From contig NZ_CP020105.1 of the NCBI RefSeq assembly GCF_002067135.1, positions 124,001-188,000 of the forward strand: DNA of 64,000 bases, read 5' to 3'. The stretch comes from Spirosoma rigui. Lineage in GTDB: Bacteria; Bacteroidota; Bacteroidia; Cytophagales; Spirosomataceae. How positions within the stretch are numbered: position 1 is the stretch's first letter; every line of letters starts with the position of its first letter. This document shows positions 24,317 through 34,015 of this stretch, one piece after another. A program made the position numbers and the translations under genes. Under the pieces are notes generated by a model. The model was not told the origin of the DNA. It was given only the letters and a program-made list of their open reading frames with translations, and ran no database searches.

Positions 24317-26104
24317 CTACCAGCCGGGGTTCTGCCCGAGCTTGGGATTCACGAGCCGGTCATTCTCCGGAATGGGATACAGGTAGAACTTGTCGTCCCA
24401 CTTCCGGGTGATATTATTCAGCCAGGTCAGCTCACCGGACGTGTCGTTTTTGAGCCGCTGTGGGTTGGAGTTTCCGTTCACGGTTTCGGCCACGTTGATG
24501 TAGGTAACGCCCGGCAACTGGGTGGCCGGCTTGACCTTGTAAAAGACGACGTCGTTCTTGCCATCTTCGTTCAAATCGAGCGGTTTATCCAGGGCCGGCA
24601 CGTAGAACCCGTTCCAGGTCTGCTCCATCAGCGGCCCCCGGTTCCAGCGAATGATGTCCGAAAAGCGGAACCCTTCCAGCACCAGCTCAATACCCCGTTC
24701 CCGCCGGACTTCCAGCAACGCGGGGTCCGATACGTTCGGAAAGTAGTTGGCTTTCAGGTAGGCGTCGGCTACGGTGGGTTTGGTGGTCAGCCCCGCCGTG
24801 ATCCCGGCCCGCTTACGCAGGGCACCCACCGTTTTGGCCCAGTCGTCGTTGGTGAGCGTTCCTAATTCCGTTTTTGCTTCAGCGTAGTTCAGCAGGATCT
24901 CGGCGTACCGCATGAGCGAGATCGAGTTGATATTCCGCGTACCGCCGTCGTAATACGTGTCATCCAGCGACCACTTGATGGGCATATAACCCGTATAGGT
25001 GTAGGAGAAAACGGGCGGGGCTGCTTCCACGGCACCGCCGTTCGTGCGGGTATAGTTCCCCATCCGGATCGTTTGCTGCAGGCGCTTGTCGCGGCCTTTT
25101 ACCTCGTCCATGAACGTCAGCGTCTGGTAGCCCGGCTTATCGGTAAAGGGCGTCCCGTCGATGTTCAGGTACGTATTCACAAACGTCCGGATCAGACTCA
25201 CCCGCGCCCCGTAGGTCGCGCTGGTCCACCACCAGTTGGCATCGTTGTATACGCTCAGGGTAGGATCGGCAACGGCCGACAGCATGATCTCATTCGTAAC
25301 GGGCGTGTTGCTGATAAACAACTGCCGATACGACCGGTCGTTGCCCCCCGCTTCGTTCAGGCTGAACCCGCCCTCTTTCATCACCTTGTCGGCCGCGTTA
25401 ACGGCTTCGGTCAGCCACTTGTCGGCCGTACTGCCGAGGTTGTAGCTGGTGCGGTATTTCCGGAAGGTACCCTCGAACAAACACACGCGCGACTTGAAAC
25501 CATACGCTACGCTCCTGGTGATCAGGCTGCGGGAGTTATCGGTCGTGGTTTTGATGTTCTGAGTTGCGTAGTCCAGATCGGCCAGCACCGAGTCCATCAC
25601 CACAGCGCGTGGGTCGCGGCCATTGTACAACGCCGGATCATCGATACCCATCGGCTGACCAATCCAGGGCACGTCGCCAAACCGCTTCACCTTGTCGAAG
25701 TAAAACCAGGCTCTGAAAAACCGGGCCAGCCCCAGGTAATGCCGGCGGGTATCGACCGGAATGGCGGGGTCGGTACAGTTGGCAATGAAGAAGTTGATAT
25801 TCCGCAGCGGCCGCCAGTCCCAGCCCGTACTCTGACGGGGTCCGTAGGCGCCATCCCGCAGGAAGTCCGGTACCTGCGTGCGGGCGGCAAAGTCGGCCAT
25901 CTCGTCGCTTCGGATAATATCGTTCCCGTTGGGCAGCACACCGGTATTGGTGCCTTCGTAAAAAGAGTTGACGTATAGGTCCAGGCCGCCGGTATTGCTG
26001 AAAACGGCGCTCCGTGTGGCCGTTGACTGGGGTACCTGCTCCAGTTCGCTGCAACCAGCCAGAAAGAGGCCCAGCAGGAAGAGCACGCTATAGTTCTTGT
26101 TCAT
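24317..26104 (-). CDS. SusD/RagB-family nutrient-binding lipoprotein
   Basis: 595 residues. Lipoprotein signal MNKNYSVLFLLGLFLAGC with lipobox LAGC. SusD features are the N-terminal EQVPQSTAT, tetratricopeptide-like helices (HYLGLARFFRAWFYFDKVKRFGDVPWIG) and the C-terminal family signature LLEVRRERGIELVLEGFRFSDIIRW. It is the outer-surface lid that captures ligand for the partner SusC transporter encoded 18 bp upstream. The substrate cannot be deduced; no glycoside hydrolase is in the cluster. Confidence 0.95.
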   Translation of the reverse strand: MNKNYSVLFLLGLFLAGCSELEQVPQSTATRSAVFSNTGGLDLYVNSFYEGTNTGVLPNGNDIIRSDEMADFAARTQVPDFLRDGAYGPRQSTGWDWRPLRNINFFIANCTDPAIPVDTRRHYLGLARFFRAWFYFDKVKRFGDVPWIGQPMGIDDPALYNGRDPRAVVMDSVLADLDYATQNIKTTTDNSRSLITRSVAYGFKSRVCLFEGTFRKYRTSYNLGSTADKWLTEAVNAADKVMKEGGFSLNEAGGNDRSYRQLFISNTPVTNEIMLSAVADPTLSVYNDANWWWTSATYGARVSLIRTFVNTYLNIDGTPFTDKPGYQTLTFMDEVKGRDKRLQQTIRMGNYTRTNGGAVEAAPPVFSYTYTGYMPIKWSLDDTYYDGGTRNINSISLMRYAEILLNYAEAKTELGTLTNDDWAKTVGALRKRAGITAGLTTKPTVADAYLKANYFPNVSDPALLEVRRERGIELVLEGFRFSDIIRWNRGPLMEQTWNGFYVPALDKPLDLNEDGKNDVVFYKVKPATQLPGVTYINVAETVNGNSNPQRLKNDTSGELTWLNNITRKWDDKFYLYPIPENDRLVNPKLGQNPGW

Positions 26105-26122
26105 GATCGTTCTTTTTGAGGA

Positions 26123-29100
26123 TTAAAACGTGGCCGACAAACCCATGGTGAAGCTCTTCAGGATCGGGTAGTTGTTGCCGTTGCCACTGTTGCTGTCTGT
26201 TAGCACCTGGTCAGACCGGCCGATGTTCTCGATGTCCAGATCGCGGGTGATCTTGTAGAGTGGCGACCAGGTGAGCAAGTTCTCGCCCGACACAAACACG
26301 CGGGCGGTACTCATGCCCACTTTCTGGATCAGCGGCCGGGGCAGGTTATACCCCACCTGGATGTTCTTCATCCGGAGGTAAGCCGCATTCTGGAGGTATT
26401 TGGTCTGGGCCTGCGCCAGCTCGCCCGAACCATTCTGCGCAACGTAACCGCGGTAGCGGGGCAGGTAGGCGTTGGGGTTTGACTCGGACCAGATGTTACC
26501 CAACTGCCACTCGGGCAGCTTGCCATACGGACGGTTATACTGGCCCCAGAAAATACCCGCTTCCGAACCCGGCCACCAATCCTGCTTGCCAACGCCCTGG
26601 AAGAATCCCGAAATGAAGAAGTTATTCCAGTCGGCCCCCAGCATAATACCGTAGGTGTAGCGGGGTGTCGAGTTACCAATGACGCGCCGGTCGCCGGGGT
26701 TACCCACCGTATTGTCGCCATTGTTGATAACGCCATCACCGTTGAGGTCCCGGAACTTGATGTCGCCCGGCAGCAGTTGGCCCGTATTCGAGGCTTTGTA
26801 CAGATTCTGTTTGGGCGAGTTGGCAATATCGTCCAGCGAGGTGAAGTACCCGGCCGTTTCGAAGCCCCAGATTTCGCCCACTTTCTGCCCGGCGTAGTAA
26901 TCCGTCAGGCGCTGGTTGGGGTTATTGAACTTGTCGATGGTGGCCTGGTAATCAGACATGGTCAGGCGCACTTCGTAGTTCAGGGGTTTGCTAGCCACCC
27001 GCAGCTTATCGCGCCAGGTCAGCACGGCTTCCCAGCCCCGCGTGGTCAGGTCGGCGTAGTTACCCTTCGGCACGTCGGTCCCGAATACGGCGGGCAGGGT
27101 CATCCCCGTGGTGAACATCCCGGTAGTTTTCCGGATGTAGGCATCGCCCGTAAAGGTCAGCCGGTTATTGAGCATCCCCAGGTCCAGACCAATATCCGAC
27201 GTAGTCGATGTTTCCCAGGTCAGCCCGTCGGGAATAACCGTTGGCTGGCCGGTCTTTTGTGGCCTCACCCCGTTCAACACCCGCCCGGACTGCGCAATAG
27301 CGAACTGCTCCTGAAATGCGTAGGAGGCAATACTACCATTACCCAGCGAGCCATAAGACGCGCGCAGCTTCAGGTCGGTAATGGCCTTGGGTGACACCTT
27401 CCAGAACGGCTCGCTGGACAGGCGCCAGCCCGCCGACACCGATGGAAAGAACGCGTAGCGCTGGCTGGTCGGGAATTTCGATGAGCCGTCGTAGCGGCCG
27501 TTCAGCTCCAGCAGGTAGCGGTCTTTAAAGGAATAATTCAGCCGGTAGAATCCGCCCAGGATCGCCCACGTCTCCGAACCGCCACTGGTATTGATCGACT
27601 GCCCCAGCGCCAGATTAATGTCCTTCGCATCGGGGTAGATGAGCCCGTTCCTGACCAGTTCCAGCCGTTTGAACGACGAGTGTTCGTAGTTGTAGCCGGC
27701 CAGCGCTTTCACGTAGTGGTTGGCACCAACCCGGGGCTCGTATTCGGCATACAGGTTCGTGGCCGTGTAGAACGTCTCGCGGTACAGATTCTGGAGGTCA
27801 TTGTAGTTCGTACCAACGTATTCGATGACGCCCGGTTTGCGGCTGTACGGCACCGGTACGCGGGTCCGAAATTCGTTGTTGTCGGTCGTCTGGAAGGTAA
27901 AGTTTCCGTTTACCCGAAAGGTGTTGTTGACGAATTTGGTCGAGAAGTCGGCCGTATTCCGAAACACCCGCCGATCCATATCGATGCCGTTCTTACCGTA
28001 CCAGAAATCACCGACGGTATAGGCCGCCGAGTAGGTCAGCGTCCCATCGGGATTGAACATCGGCGCTACGGTATGTCCTTCGTCTGAGATATTGCGCCAG
28101 ATACTACCCCCCTCGCCCACGTTCAGCGGGTTGTGGTATTTCATGGACGAGAAGTCGGCGTTGTTGCCAACCTTCAGCCACGGGTAGATCTGGATGGAGC
28201 CTTTAGCCCGCAGACTCAGGATTTTATAGTCGTCGGAGTTGTACTTGAAAATACCATCCTGGGCGTAGTAGCGGCCAGTTACGTAAAAATCCGCTTTGCC
28301 GCTGCTGCCCGAAAAGGCCAGGTTATGTTCGGTGGCGCTGGTGCTCTTTTTATAAAGTTCGCCGTACCAGTCCATGTTCTCGTAGTAGACATACTCGCCC
28401 GTGGTTGGGTCAACGACTGTTTTGGGCAGCGACGGGTCGTTGTTCCGGCGCTCCAGCTCCGACAGATACGCCGGTGAAAACCGGACCGTTTTATTGATGT
28501 TCTGGGGCGTCTGTGCGTAGTCGTTCCAGGCCGACCAGCCTTCATTAAACATCTTCGCAAACTCGTAGCCGTTCGTCACGTACTTCGGTACCGTCGTAGG
28601 ACTTTTGATGGAGTGATTGACCGAGTAGGTGAAGCTGGTTCGGTCTTTGGTTGGGCTCTTGGTCGTGATCAGCACCACCCCAAACGCCCCCCGGGCTCCG
28701 TAGATAGCCGCCGAAGCCGCATCTTTCAGGACCGACACCGAGGCCACATCGTTCGGGTTCAACCGGCTGGGATCGCCCTCAACACCATCGATCAGCACCA
28801 GTGCGCTGCCCCCCTGGCCAATGGACGTTGTTCCCCGAATGTTGTAGGAGGGCGACTGCGTGGGCTTGCCATCGCCCATCGTTAGGTTGAGGTTCGGAAT
28901 GGTACCCTGCAGGCCCTGACTCAGGTTGGGCAGCGAGCGGTTGTCAAGCACTTCGCTCGTGACCTGGTCAACGGCCCCCGTCAGGTTCACTTTCTTCTGG
29001 GTACCGTAGCCCACGACTACTACTTCGTCCAGTGATTTGGAATCGGCTTTGAGCGTAATGCTGAGCGTAGTCTGGTTACCCACCACCACTTCCTGCGGCA

Positions 29101-29434
29101 GGTAGCCCACAAAAGAGAAAATCAGCGTCGCCGACGCATCAGGCACACTGATGCGGTACTGACCCTGGGCATCGGTGGTCGTGCCGCGCTGCGTACCTTT
29201 GACCACAACGCTCACGCCCGGCAGCACCTCCCCTTTGTCGTCGCTGATGGTTCCGGTCACGGTCTGATCGACCCTTCGGCTGTTGACCAGCGTGGTGATC
29301 GGAGCCCGGTTTCTGAGCACCTGCCCATCGTTGGCAAGGGATACGTGGGAAGACATAACGAGGAGCGCCGACTGCACCGCCACCGGTGTCAACGTACCCA
29401 GTAGCCACTTGTTCAGGTATACGGGTTTCGTCAT
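26123..29434 (-). CDS. SusC/RagA-family TonB-dependent outer-membrane transporter
   Basis: 1,103 residues from the ATG at 29434. After a signal-like N-terminus comes a carboxypeptidase-regulatory-like domain (TVTGTISDDKGEVLPGVSVV), then the TonB box and plug (LDEVVVVGYGTQKKVNLTGAV, with the family motif DVASVSVLKDAASAAIYGARG) and a long beta-barrel ending in LKSFTMGLSATF. It imports oligosaccharides or other large nutrients with SusD, powered by TonB. It is first in an apparent operon with susD and the EEP-family gene. Confidence 0.95.
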   Translation of the reverse strand: MTKPVYLNKWLLGTLTPVAVQSALLVMSSHVSLANDGQVLRNRAPITTLVNSRRVDQTVTGTISDDKGEVLPGVSVVVKGTQRGTTTDAQGQYRISVPDASATLIFSFVGYLPQEVVVGNQTTLSITLKADSKSLDEVVVVGYGTQKKVNLTGAVDQVTSEVLDNRSLPNLSQGLQGTIPNLNLTMGDGKPTQSPSYNIRGTTSIGQGGSALVLIDGVEGDPSRLNPNDVASVSVLKDAASAAIYGARGAFGVVLITTKSPTKDRTSFTYSVNHSIKSPTTVPKYVTNGYEFAKMFNEGWSAWNDYAQTPQNINKTVRFSPAYLSELERRNNDPSLPKTVVDPTTGEYVYYENMDWYGELYKKSTSATEHNLAFSGSSGKADFYVTGRYYAQDGIFKYNSDDYKILSLRAKGSIQIYPWLKVGNNADFSSMKYHNPLNVGEGGSIWRNISDEGHTVAPMFNPDGTLTYSAAYTVGDFWYGKNGIDMDRRVFRNTADFSTKFVNNTFRVNGNFTFQTTDNNEFRTRVPVPYSRKPGVIEYVGTNYNDLQNLYRETFYTATNLYAEYEPRVGANHYVKALAGYNYEHSSFKRLELVRNGLIYPDAKDINLALGQSINTSGGSETWAILGGFYRLNYSFKDRYLLELNGRYDGSSKFPTSQRYAFFPSVSAGWRLSSEPFWKVSPKAITDLKLRASYGSLGNGSIASYAFQEQFAIAQSGRVLNGVRPQKTGQPTVIPDGLTWETSTTSDIGLDLGMLNNRLTFTGDAYIRKTTGMFTTGMTLPAVFGTDVPKGNYADLTTRGWEAVLTWRDKLRVASKPLNYEVRLTMSDYQATIDKFNNPNQRLTDYYAGQKVGEIWGFETAGYFTSLDDIANSPKQNLYKASNTGQLLPGDIKFRDLNGDGVINNGDNTVGNPGDRRVIGNSTPRYTYGIMLGADWNNFFISGFFQGVGKQDWWPGSEAGIFWGQYNRPYGKLPEWQLGNIWSESNPNAYLPRYRGYVAQNGSGELAQAQTKYLQNAAYLRMKNIQVGYNLPRPLIQKVGMSTARVFVSGENLLTWSPLYKITRDLDIENIGRSDQVLTDSNSGNGNNYPILKSFTMGLSATF

Positions 29435-29536
29435 AGTAGTAGAGATTTCATGAGAGGAATTAAAAGAAAAGTAGATTAAATGTTGATCTATCGGATAAAT
29501 CAACTTATGAGCAGCATTTACTCGATTTTGGCGGCA

Positions 29537-29544
29537 CAAAAGTA
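29537..29544 (-). promoter_or_regulatory. -7 promoter element of the SusC operon
   Basis: TACTTTTG on the minus strand matches TAnnTTTG exactly and lies about 100 bases before the susC start, leaving a sizeable leader. Confidence 0.55.
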
Positions 29545-29620
29545 CAGGTGGTCATATTACGGGACCGTTAACGATAGCCGCCCTATGTTAAGCTTTTCGT
29601 ACCCGTCGGGACCCAAAAAA

Positions 29621-29660
29621 GCCAGTGCCCAACGGTCTGGCTCGACCGTTGGGCACTGGC
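29621..29660 (-). terminator. 17-bp perfect hairpin terminator
   Basis: Arms 29621-29637 and 29644-29660, loop TGGCTC, followed on the minus strand by T6. It ends the small secreted-protein gene at 29683-30015 just before the SusC promoter. Confidence 0.85.
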
Positions 29661-29682
29661 AATGAAATGATGTTCGGTACAG

Positions 29683-30015
29683 TTATTTTGCTCTCGTGTG
29701 GGCGTGTCGTATTTCGCGGGCCATGTTCATGAGCCGTTTCCAGCACCGGCTGATGGTTTTTTTCTCAGCGGGGGCTTCCGTTTTTACCGCAGCCGTTGAG
29801 GCTGTCGTGCCCGTTTTGGCACTCGTGTTCCTGACGAGAACAGTCGATTTGGCGGGTTTGTCGGTTTCGGATTTCGTTGGCGAGTAAGTACTGGTCTTCT
29901 CTTTCGGTACGCTCTGGTCCGGCCCGGCTGCGCTTGCCGGACTACCAGCCACACACAACAGGCATGTACCCAGTAGTAGCCACCCTAGTCCGTTCTTCCT
30001 CATCTCAGTTCTCAT
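29683..30015 (-). CDS. Small secreted low-complexity protein
   Basis: 110 residues: a signal peptide (MRKNGLGWLLLGTCLLCVAGSPASA from the second ATG at 30003) followed by a Ser/Thr/Lys/Pro-rich disordered segment and a basic C-terminus (ISRCWKRLMNMAREIRHAHTRAK). No domain is recognised. The good signal peptide and the terminator immediately downstream support a real gene. The start could be at 30015 or 30003. Confidence 0.6.
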   Translation of the reverse strand: MRTEMRKNGLGWLLLGTCLLCVAGSPASAAGPDQSVPKEKTSTYSPTKSETDKPAKSTVLVRNTSAKTGTTASTAAVKTEAPAEKKTISRCWKRLMNMAREIRHAHTRAK

Positions 30016-30277
30016 AGGACAGTGTTATAGAAAGTAGTACAATCGTTACTGGCAATGACTCATGTTCGCACAAATCGTTTTGCCCAAATATAACGCAGAT
30101 TAATACAATTTCTTTATAAACAGGCAGCAAAAACATGAAAAAAGGTGCTTTTGTTTAGCCAAACGCCAATAAAGCATTATTTTTAGTAAGTATTCCCGTC
30201 CCATCACCATCGTTACACAGTGATCTGCGTATGCGCGTCGGAAACTGTTATCTTTACGGCATCGTTTGCCATAGACT

Positions 30278-31597
30278 ATGTTCGACACACTCCAGGATAA
30301 ACTCAATAAGGCCATCAAAACCCTCAAGGGACAGGGCCGTATTACCGAAATCAACGTTGCCACGACCATTAAGGAAGTACGCCGGGCCCTTACCGATGCC
30401 GACGTAAACTACAAGGTCGCCAAGGATATTACCGACCGGATCCGCGATAAAGCACTTGATCGGAAAGTCTTGATCTCGGTAGAACCCGGCCAACTGTTCG
30501 TCAAGATCGTGCAGGAAGAGCTGACCGAGCTGATGGGTGGCGAAGCCGAAGGCATCAACATCAAAGGTGACCCCGCCGTGATCCTCATTGCCGGTCTCCA
30601 GGGGTCGGGTAAAACAACCTTCTCGGGCAAGCTGGCCGCTTACCTTAAAAAGCAGGGTCGTAACGTACTACTCGTAGCCGATGACATCTACCGCCCGGCC
30701 GCTATCGACCAGCTGAAGGTGCTGGGCGAGCAGGTAGGCGTGGAAGTCTACTCCGAACCCGATAACAAGAACGCCGTCAGCATTGCGCAGAACGCCATCA
30801 GCCACGCGCGCAAAACGGGTAAACGAATCGTTATTGTCGATACCGCCGGTCGTCTGGCCGTCGACGAAGCGATGATGAACGAGATCGAAGCCGTTAAACG
30901 CGCCATCTCCCCCACCGAAACGCTGTTCGTTGTTGACTCCATGACGGGTCAGGATGCGGTCAATACGGCCAAAACTTTCAACGACCGGCTCGACTTCGAC
31001 GGGGTGGTCCTCACCAAACTCGACGGCGACGCCCGGGGTGGTGCAGCTCTGTCCATCAAAACCATCGTCAGCAAACCCATCAAGTTCATCAGTACGGGCG
31101 AGAAAATGGAAGCTCTCGACGTATTCTACCCCGACCGGATGGCCAGCCGGATTCTGGGCATGGGCGACGTAATCTCGCTGGTTGAACGGGCGCAGCAGGC
31201 TTTTGACGAAGACGAAGCGAAACGCATCAACGCCAAGATGCGCAAAAACCAGTTTGACTTCGACGACTTCCTGAGCCAGCTGCAGCAGATCAAAAAGATG
31301 GGTAACGTCAAAGATCTGCTCGGTATGATCCCGGGGATGGGCAAGATGGTGAAAGACCTCGACATCGACAACGAGTCATTCAAACCCATTGAAGCCATCA
31401 TTAGCTCCATGACACCCAAGGAGCGCTCCCGTCCCGACATTATCGACGGTAGCCGCAAAAAACGGATTGCGGCCGGTAGCGGTACCGACATCACGCAGGT
31501 GAACAACCTGCTGAAGCAGTTCGACGAGATGCGTAAGATGATGAAGAAAATGAACACCATGCAGGCATCCGGCAAGTTGAACAAGCTGATGAAGTAA
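30278..31597 (+). CDS. ffh: Signal recognition particle protein Ffh
   Basis: 439 residues, full length. N domain about 1-90, G domain with GLQGSGKTTFSGKLA (G1), DTAGRLAVDE (G3), LTKLDGDARGG (G4) and the methionine-rich M domain with GMIPGMGKM, ending in MRKMMKKMNTMQASGKLNKLMK. It binds signal sequences of nascent membrane and secreted proteins and targets ribosomes to FtsY. The upstream TATCTTTA at 30249 is a weak -7 element. Monocistronic, with a long hairpin after the stop. Confidence 0.97.
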   Translation: MFDTLQDKLNKAIKTLKGQGRITEINVATTIKEVRRALTDADVNYKVAKDITDRIRDKALDRKVLISVEPGQLFVKIVQEELTELMGGEAEGINIKGDPAVILIAGLQGSGKTTFSGKLAAYLKKQGRNVLLVADDIYRPAAIDQLKVLGEQVGVEVYSEPDNKNAVSIAQNAISHARKTGKRIVIVDTAGRLAVDEAMMNEIEAVKRAISPTETLFVVDSMTGQDAVNTAKTFNDRLDFDGVVLTKLDGDARGGAALSIKTIVSKPIKFISTGEKMEALDVFYPDRMASRILGMGDVISLVERAQQAFDEDEAKRINAKMRKNQFDFDDFLSQLQQIKKMGNVKDLLGMIPGMGKMVKDLDIDNESFKPIEAIISSMTPKERSRPDIIDGSRKKRIAAGSGTDITQVNNLLKQFDEMRKMMKKMNTMQASGKLNKLMK

Positions 31598-31612
31598 GGG
31601 GCGTCGCCGACA

Positions 31613-31666
31613 ACTAATTCGGGGTCAGGGAACCAGTATGTACGGTCTCCCTGACCCCGAACTAGT
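31613..31666 (+). terminator. Hairpin terminator of ffh
   Basis: Arms 31613-31631 and 31648-31666 pair at 18 of 19 positions; the 16-nt loop contains TGTACGGT. It starts 15 bases after the ffh stop. Confidence 0.75.
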
Positions 31667-31793
31667 TTATAATTGACAACTGCGTTCTGTTATTACAACC
31701 AGGGGCTTTACTCATAGCAAATATGCAACTAACCATTACCAGGGGCGTTGCCCACTGGCAGGGATTGTTCGCCTGGCGTCAGATTTTCATAGA

Positions 31794-33617
31794 CTACTTC
31801 ACGGCTTTCGCGCCCAGCCAGCCCATCCGGAACTGCTGTTGAGCCGGGGTGAGCGTTCCCCCCGCTTTTTCAACAGGTACTACGCCGTAGCTGGGATTCT
31901 CGGCCAGTTTAACACTTACCGTCTGGGGCTCGCCCCGGTGCAGATACGTAACGGTAACCGCATCGCCGGGTTTGTGGGCAGCCAACCGCGCCTGCAGGGC
32001 ATCGGTTTTAGAAACGGCCTGGCCGTCTATGGTCTTGATCACATCATCAACATCCAGCCCGGCCGCATACAAGGGTGTTTCTTTCACAGTATTGCTGCGA
32101 ATAACCAGGCCCTCGGGCGTTTCGCCGTACCGCACTGTTCCCATCCAGGCCTGACCGGGATTCGCTTTCGTTACCGTAAAACCGGCTTTAGCCAGCAGTC
32201 CGGTATAATCAATGGATTCATGGCCGTACACGTACTTCTGGAAGAACGTAGTCGCGAAGCCGGGATTTGTCAGGCGACCCAGTTCTGAGGCCAGTCCTTC
32301 CACGGTATAAGGTACTTCGGTTTTACCGAACCGTTTCCACACCGCCTGCATGTAGTCGTCCAGCGATTTGTTGAATTGCCCGCGCAACTCCAGGTCGAGA
32401 GCAAGGGCAATCGCGGCTCCGTAGGGGTAATAGGAGGTGAACATATTGACGTAGTTGCTGCGGTCAATGGACGTACCGGCATCCACAAAAACAGCATGGC
32501 GACTGGCGTCGATGGGCGAATAGGAGCGGGCTCCGGGCGTCAGCAATTTGGTGTATAAAGCGCCCGCCAGCGTCTCCGTATACGCGTCAATTGGCGTAAA
32601 GCCGGCCCGCACCAGCAACAACTCACCATAGTATTGGGTGAACCCTTCGGCAAACCAGAGTTCGTTGCTCATGTTACTTTTCTCGAAGTTGAAGGGTTCC
32701 AGGGTTTTGGGCCGGATACGCTCCACATTCCAGCAGTGAAAGAACTCATGGGCAAATACGCCCAGCACGTCCTCGGTACCCGTAAACGCCAGAGGAAGGG
32801 TAATCATGGTCGAGTTGCGGTGTTCCATCCCGTCACCTTTTACGTACGGGTTCAGACTGGCCAGAAACGTATAGCTGCCGTAGTCATAGGCAGGCCATTC
32901 GCCATACACCGCTCCTGCCTGATCTACGATGCGGGTCAGTTTACTGGCAAGCCTCTCGGCCGTCGAATCAGCAACGGCGGCTTCCAGGGCCAGTCGGAAC
33001 GTAATGGGTTTGCCATTGGTGTTGGTCCGTTTCCACTCTTTTACGGCCAGCTTACCAATTTTAGTGGGCGAATCCATGAAATACTGCAGGCCCGGTGCCG
33101 TGAACGTATGCGGATCGGCGGAGGGGATCAACTGGGTAGCAATTAACCCGACGTTACCCGCTGGCGGGGTGAAACGAACCGTGATGGGCTGCCTGTCATA
33201 ACCTTTGACCCACATAAAACCAGCCGGCATATTCAGGTGAACGCTTTGAGGATCAATCCCCAGGTAGGTACCATCGGGGTAATCGCCGTAGAGCGTATAC
33301 GTGATTTTTACCGTCCCGGCATGGTTTGCAACTTCATATACGTCACCATCGGTGCGGTTTATCGCCAGCGGCTTGCCGGCGCCATCGGTCGCCCGGACAT
33401 TGTATACGTTCTTGCCAAATTCGTGGGTGGCATAGCGCCCCGGTGACGAGCGGCTCATCCGGAAAACAGCCGTCTGCCTGGGCAATTGAGACACCAGCAG
33501 ACTTACTTCGGCTTCGTGATGGATGGCATTGGGAAAGGATACATCGTAGCGGATTGTCTGGGCGCGGGCGGTGGTGACGATAAAGAGGGCAAATACAAAG
33601 CGGAGTATGTAGTTCAT
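31794..33617 (-). CDS. M61 glycyl-aminopeptidase-family protease with PDZ domain
   Basis: 607 residues from the ATG at 33617 (signal peptide MNYILRFVFALFIVTTARAQ). The N-terminal beta domain is typical of M61 (YDVSFPNAIHHEAEVSL). The zinc site is HEFFHCWNVERIRP with the second glutamate in ELWFAEGFTQYYGEL, so the gluzincin motif is complete. A PDZ domain covers about 500-590 (GLDVDDVIKTIDGQAVSKTDALQ). It is a periplasmic aminopeptidase acting on glycine- or alanine-starting peptides. Confidence 0.92.
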   Translation of the reverse strand: MNYILRFVFALFIVTTARAQTIRYDVSFPNAIHHEAEVSLLVSQLPRQTAVFRMSRSSPGRYATHEFGKNVYNVRATDGAGKPLAINRTDGDVYEVANHAGTVKITYTLYGDYPDGTYLGIDPQSVHLNMPAGFMWVKGYDRQPITVRFTPPAGNVGLIATQLIPSADPHTFTAPGLQYFMDSPTKIGKLAVKEWKRTNTNGKPITFRLALEAAVADSTAERLASKLTRIVDQAGAVYGEWPAYDYGSYTFLASLNPYVKGDGMEHRNSTMITLPLAFTGTEDVLGVFAHEFFHCWNVERIRPKTLEPFNFEKSNMSNELWFAEGFTQYYGELLLVRAGFTPIDAYTETLAGALYTKLLTPGARSYSPIDASRHAVFVDAGTSIDRSNYVNMFTSYYPYGAAIALALDLELRGQFNKSLDDYMQAVWKRFGKTEVPYTVEGLASELGRLTNPGFATTFFQKYVYGHESIDYTGLLAKAGFTVTKANPGQAWMGTVRYGETPEGLVIRSNTVKETPLYAAGLDVDDVIKTIDGQAVSKTDALQARLAAHKPGDAVTVTYLHRGEPQTVSVKLAENPSYGVVPVEKAGGTLTPAQQQFRMGWLGAKAVK

Positions 33618-34015
33618 GCGCCTAAAGTAGTACAGAAAGAGCTGGGATAAAAAATGATTCATGGGCGAAATGCCTACCTGAAAACTACCCCGTTTCCCCG
33701 GCCGACTTTGCCAGTGGCAATACGCAGCAAGCGGCTCGCACCTTCAACGGACGGTTCGGGACCACCTCAATCAGGCACCTGCTGCGGTAACGTCTACACT
33801 GATCGGACCTTTTCCCGACATCCTCACCTATACGATTCCGCTCTTTGCGTACAGGTAACGGCAGGGAAGGTTGCCAGAGCGTACCGATTGGACCATTGAC
33901 TTTACGACGGTAGACAATACCACCGCCCACACGGCAGCGGCCGCACCGGATCCGGTTACGCCCCGCTTTCCTCGTATCGCCAGTTTTTAGCTCAGCCACA
34001 TAGGCGGCTCCGTCG
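33618..34015. other. Gene-free stretch between M61 and AraC genes
   Basis: About 400 bp without a supportable gene. Short in-frame pieces on the plus strand read like protein (for example IGPFPDILTYTIPLFAYR, then after a stop WTIDFTTVDNTTAHTAAAAP in the same frame), but there is no start codon and no recognised domain. They may be remnants of a decayed gene. Confidence 0.4.

Noticed and set aside
25073-25978. 301-codon open frame on the plus strand
   Set aside because: Shadow of the SusD gene; His/Val/Gly/Arg-rich without recognisable motifs.
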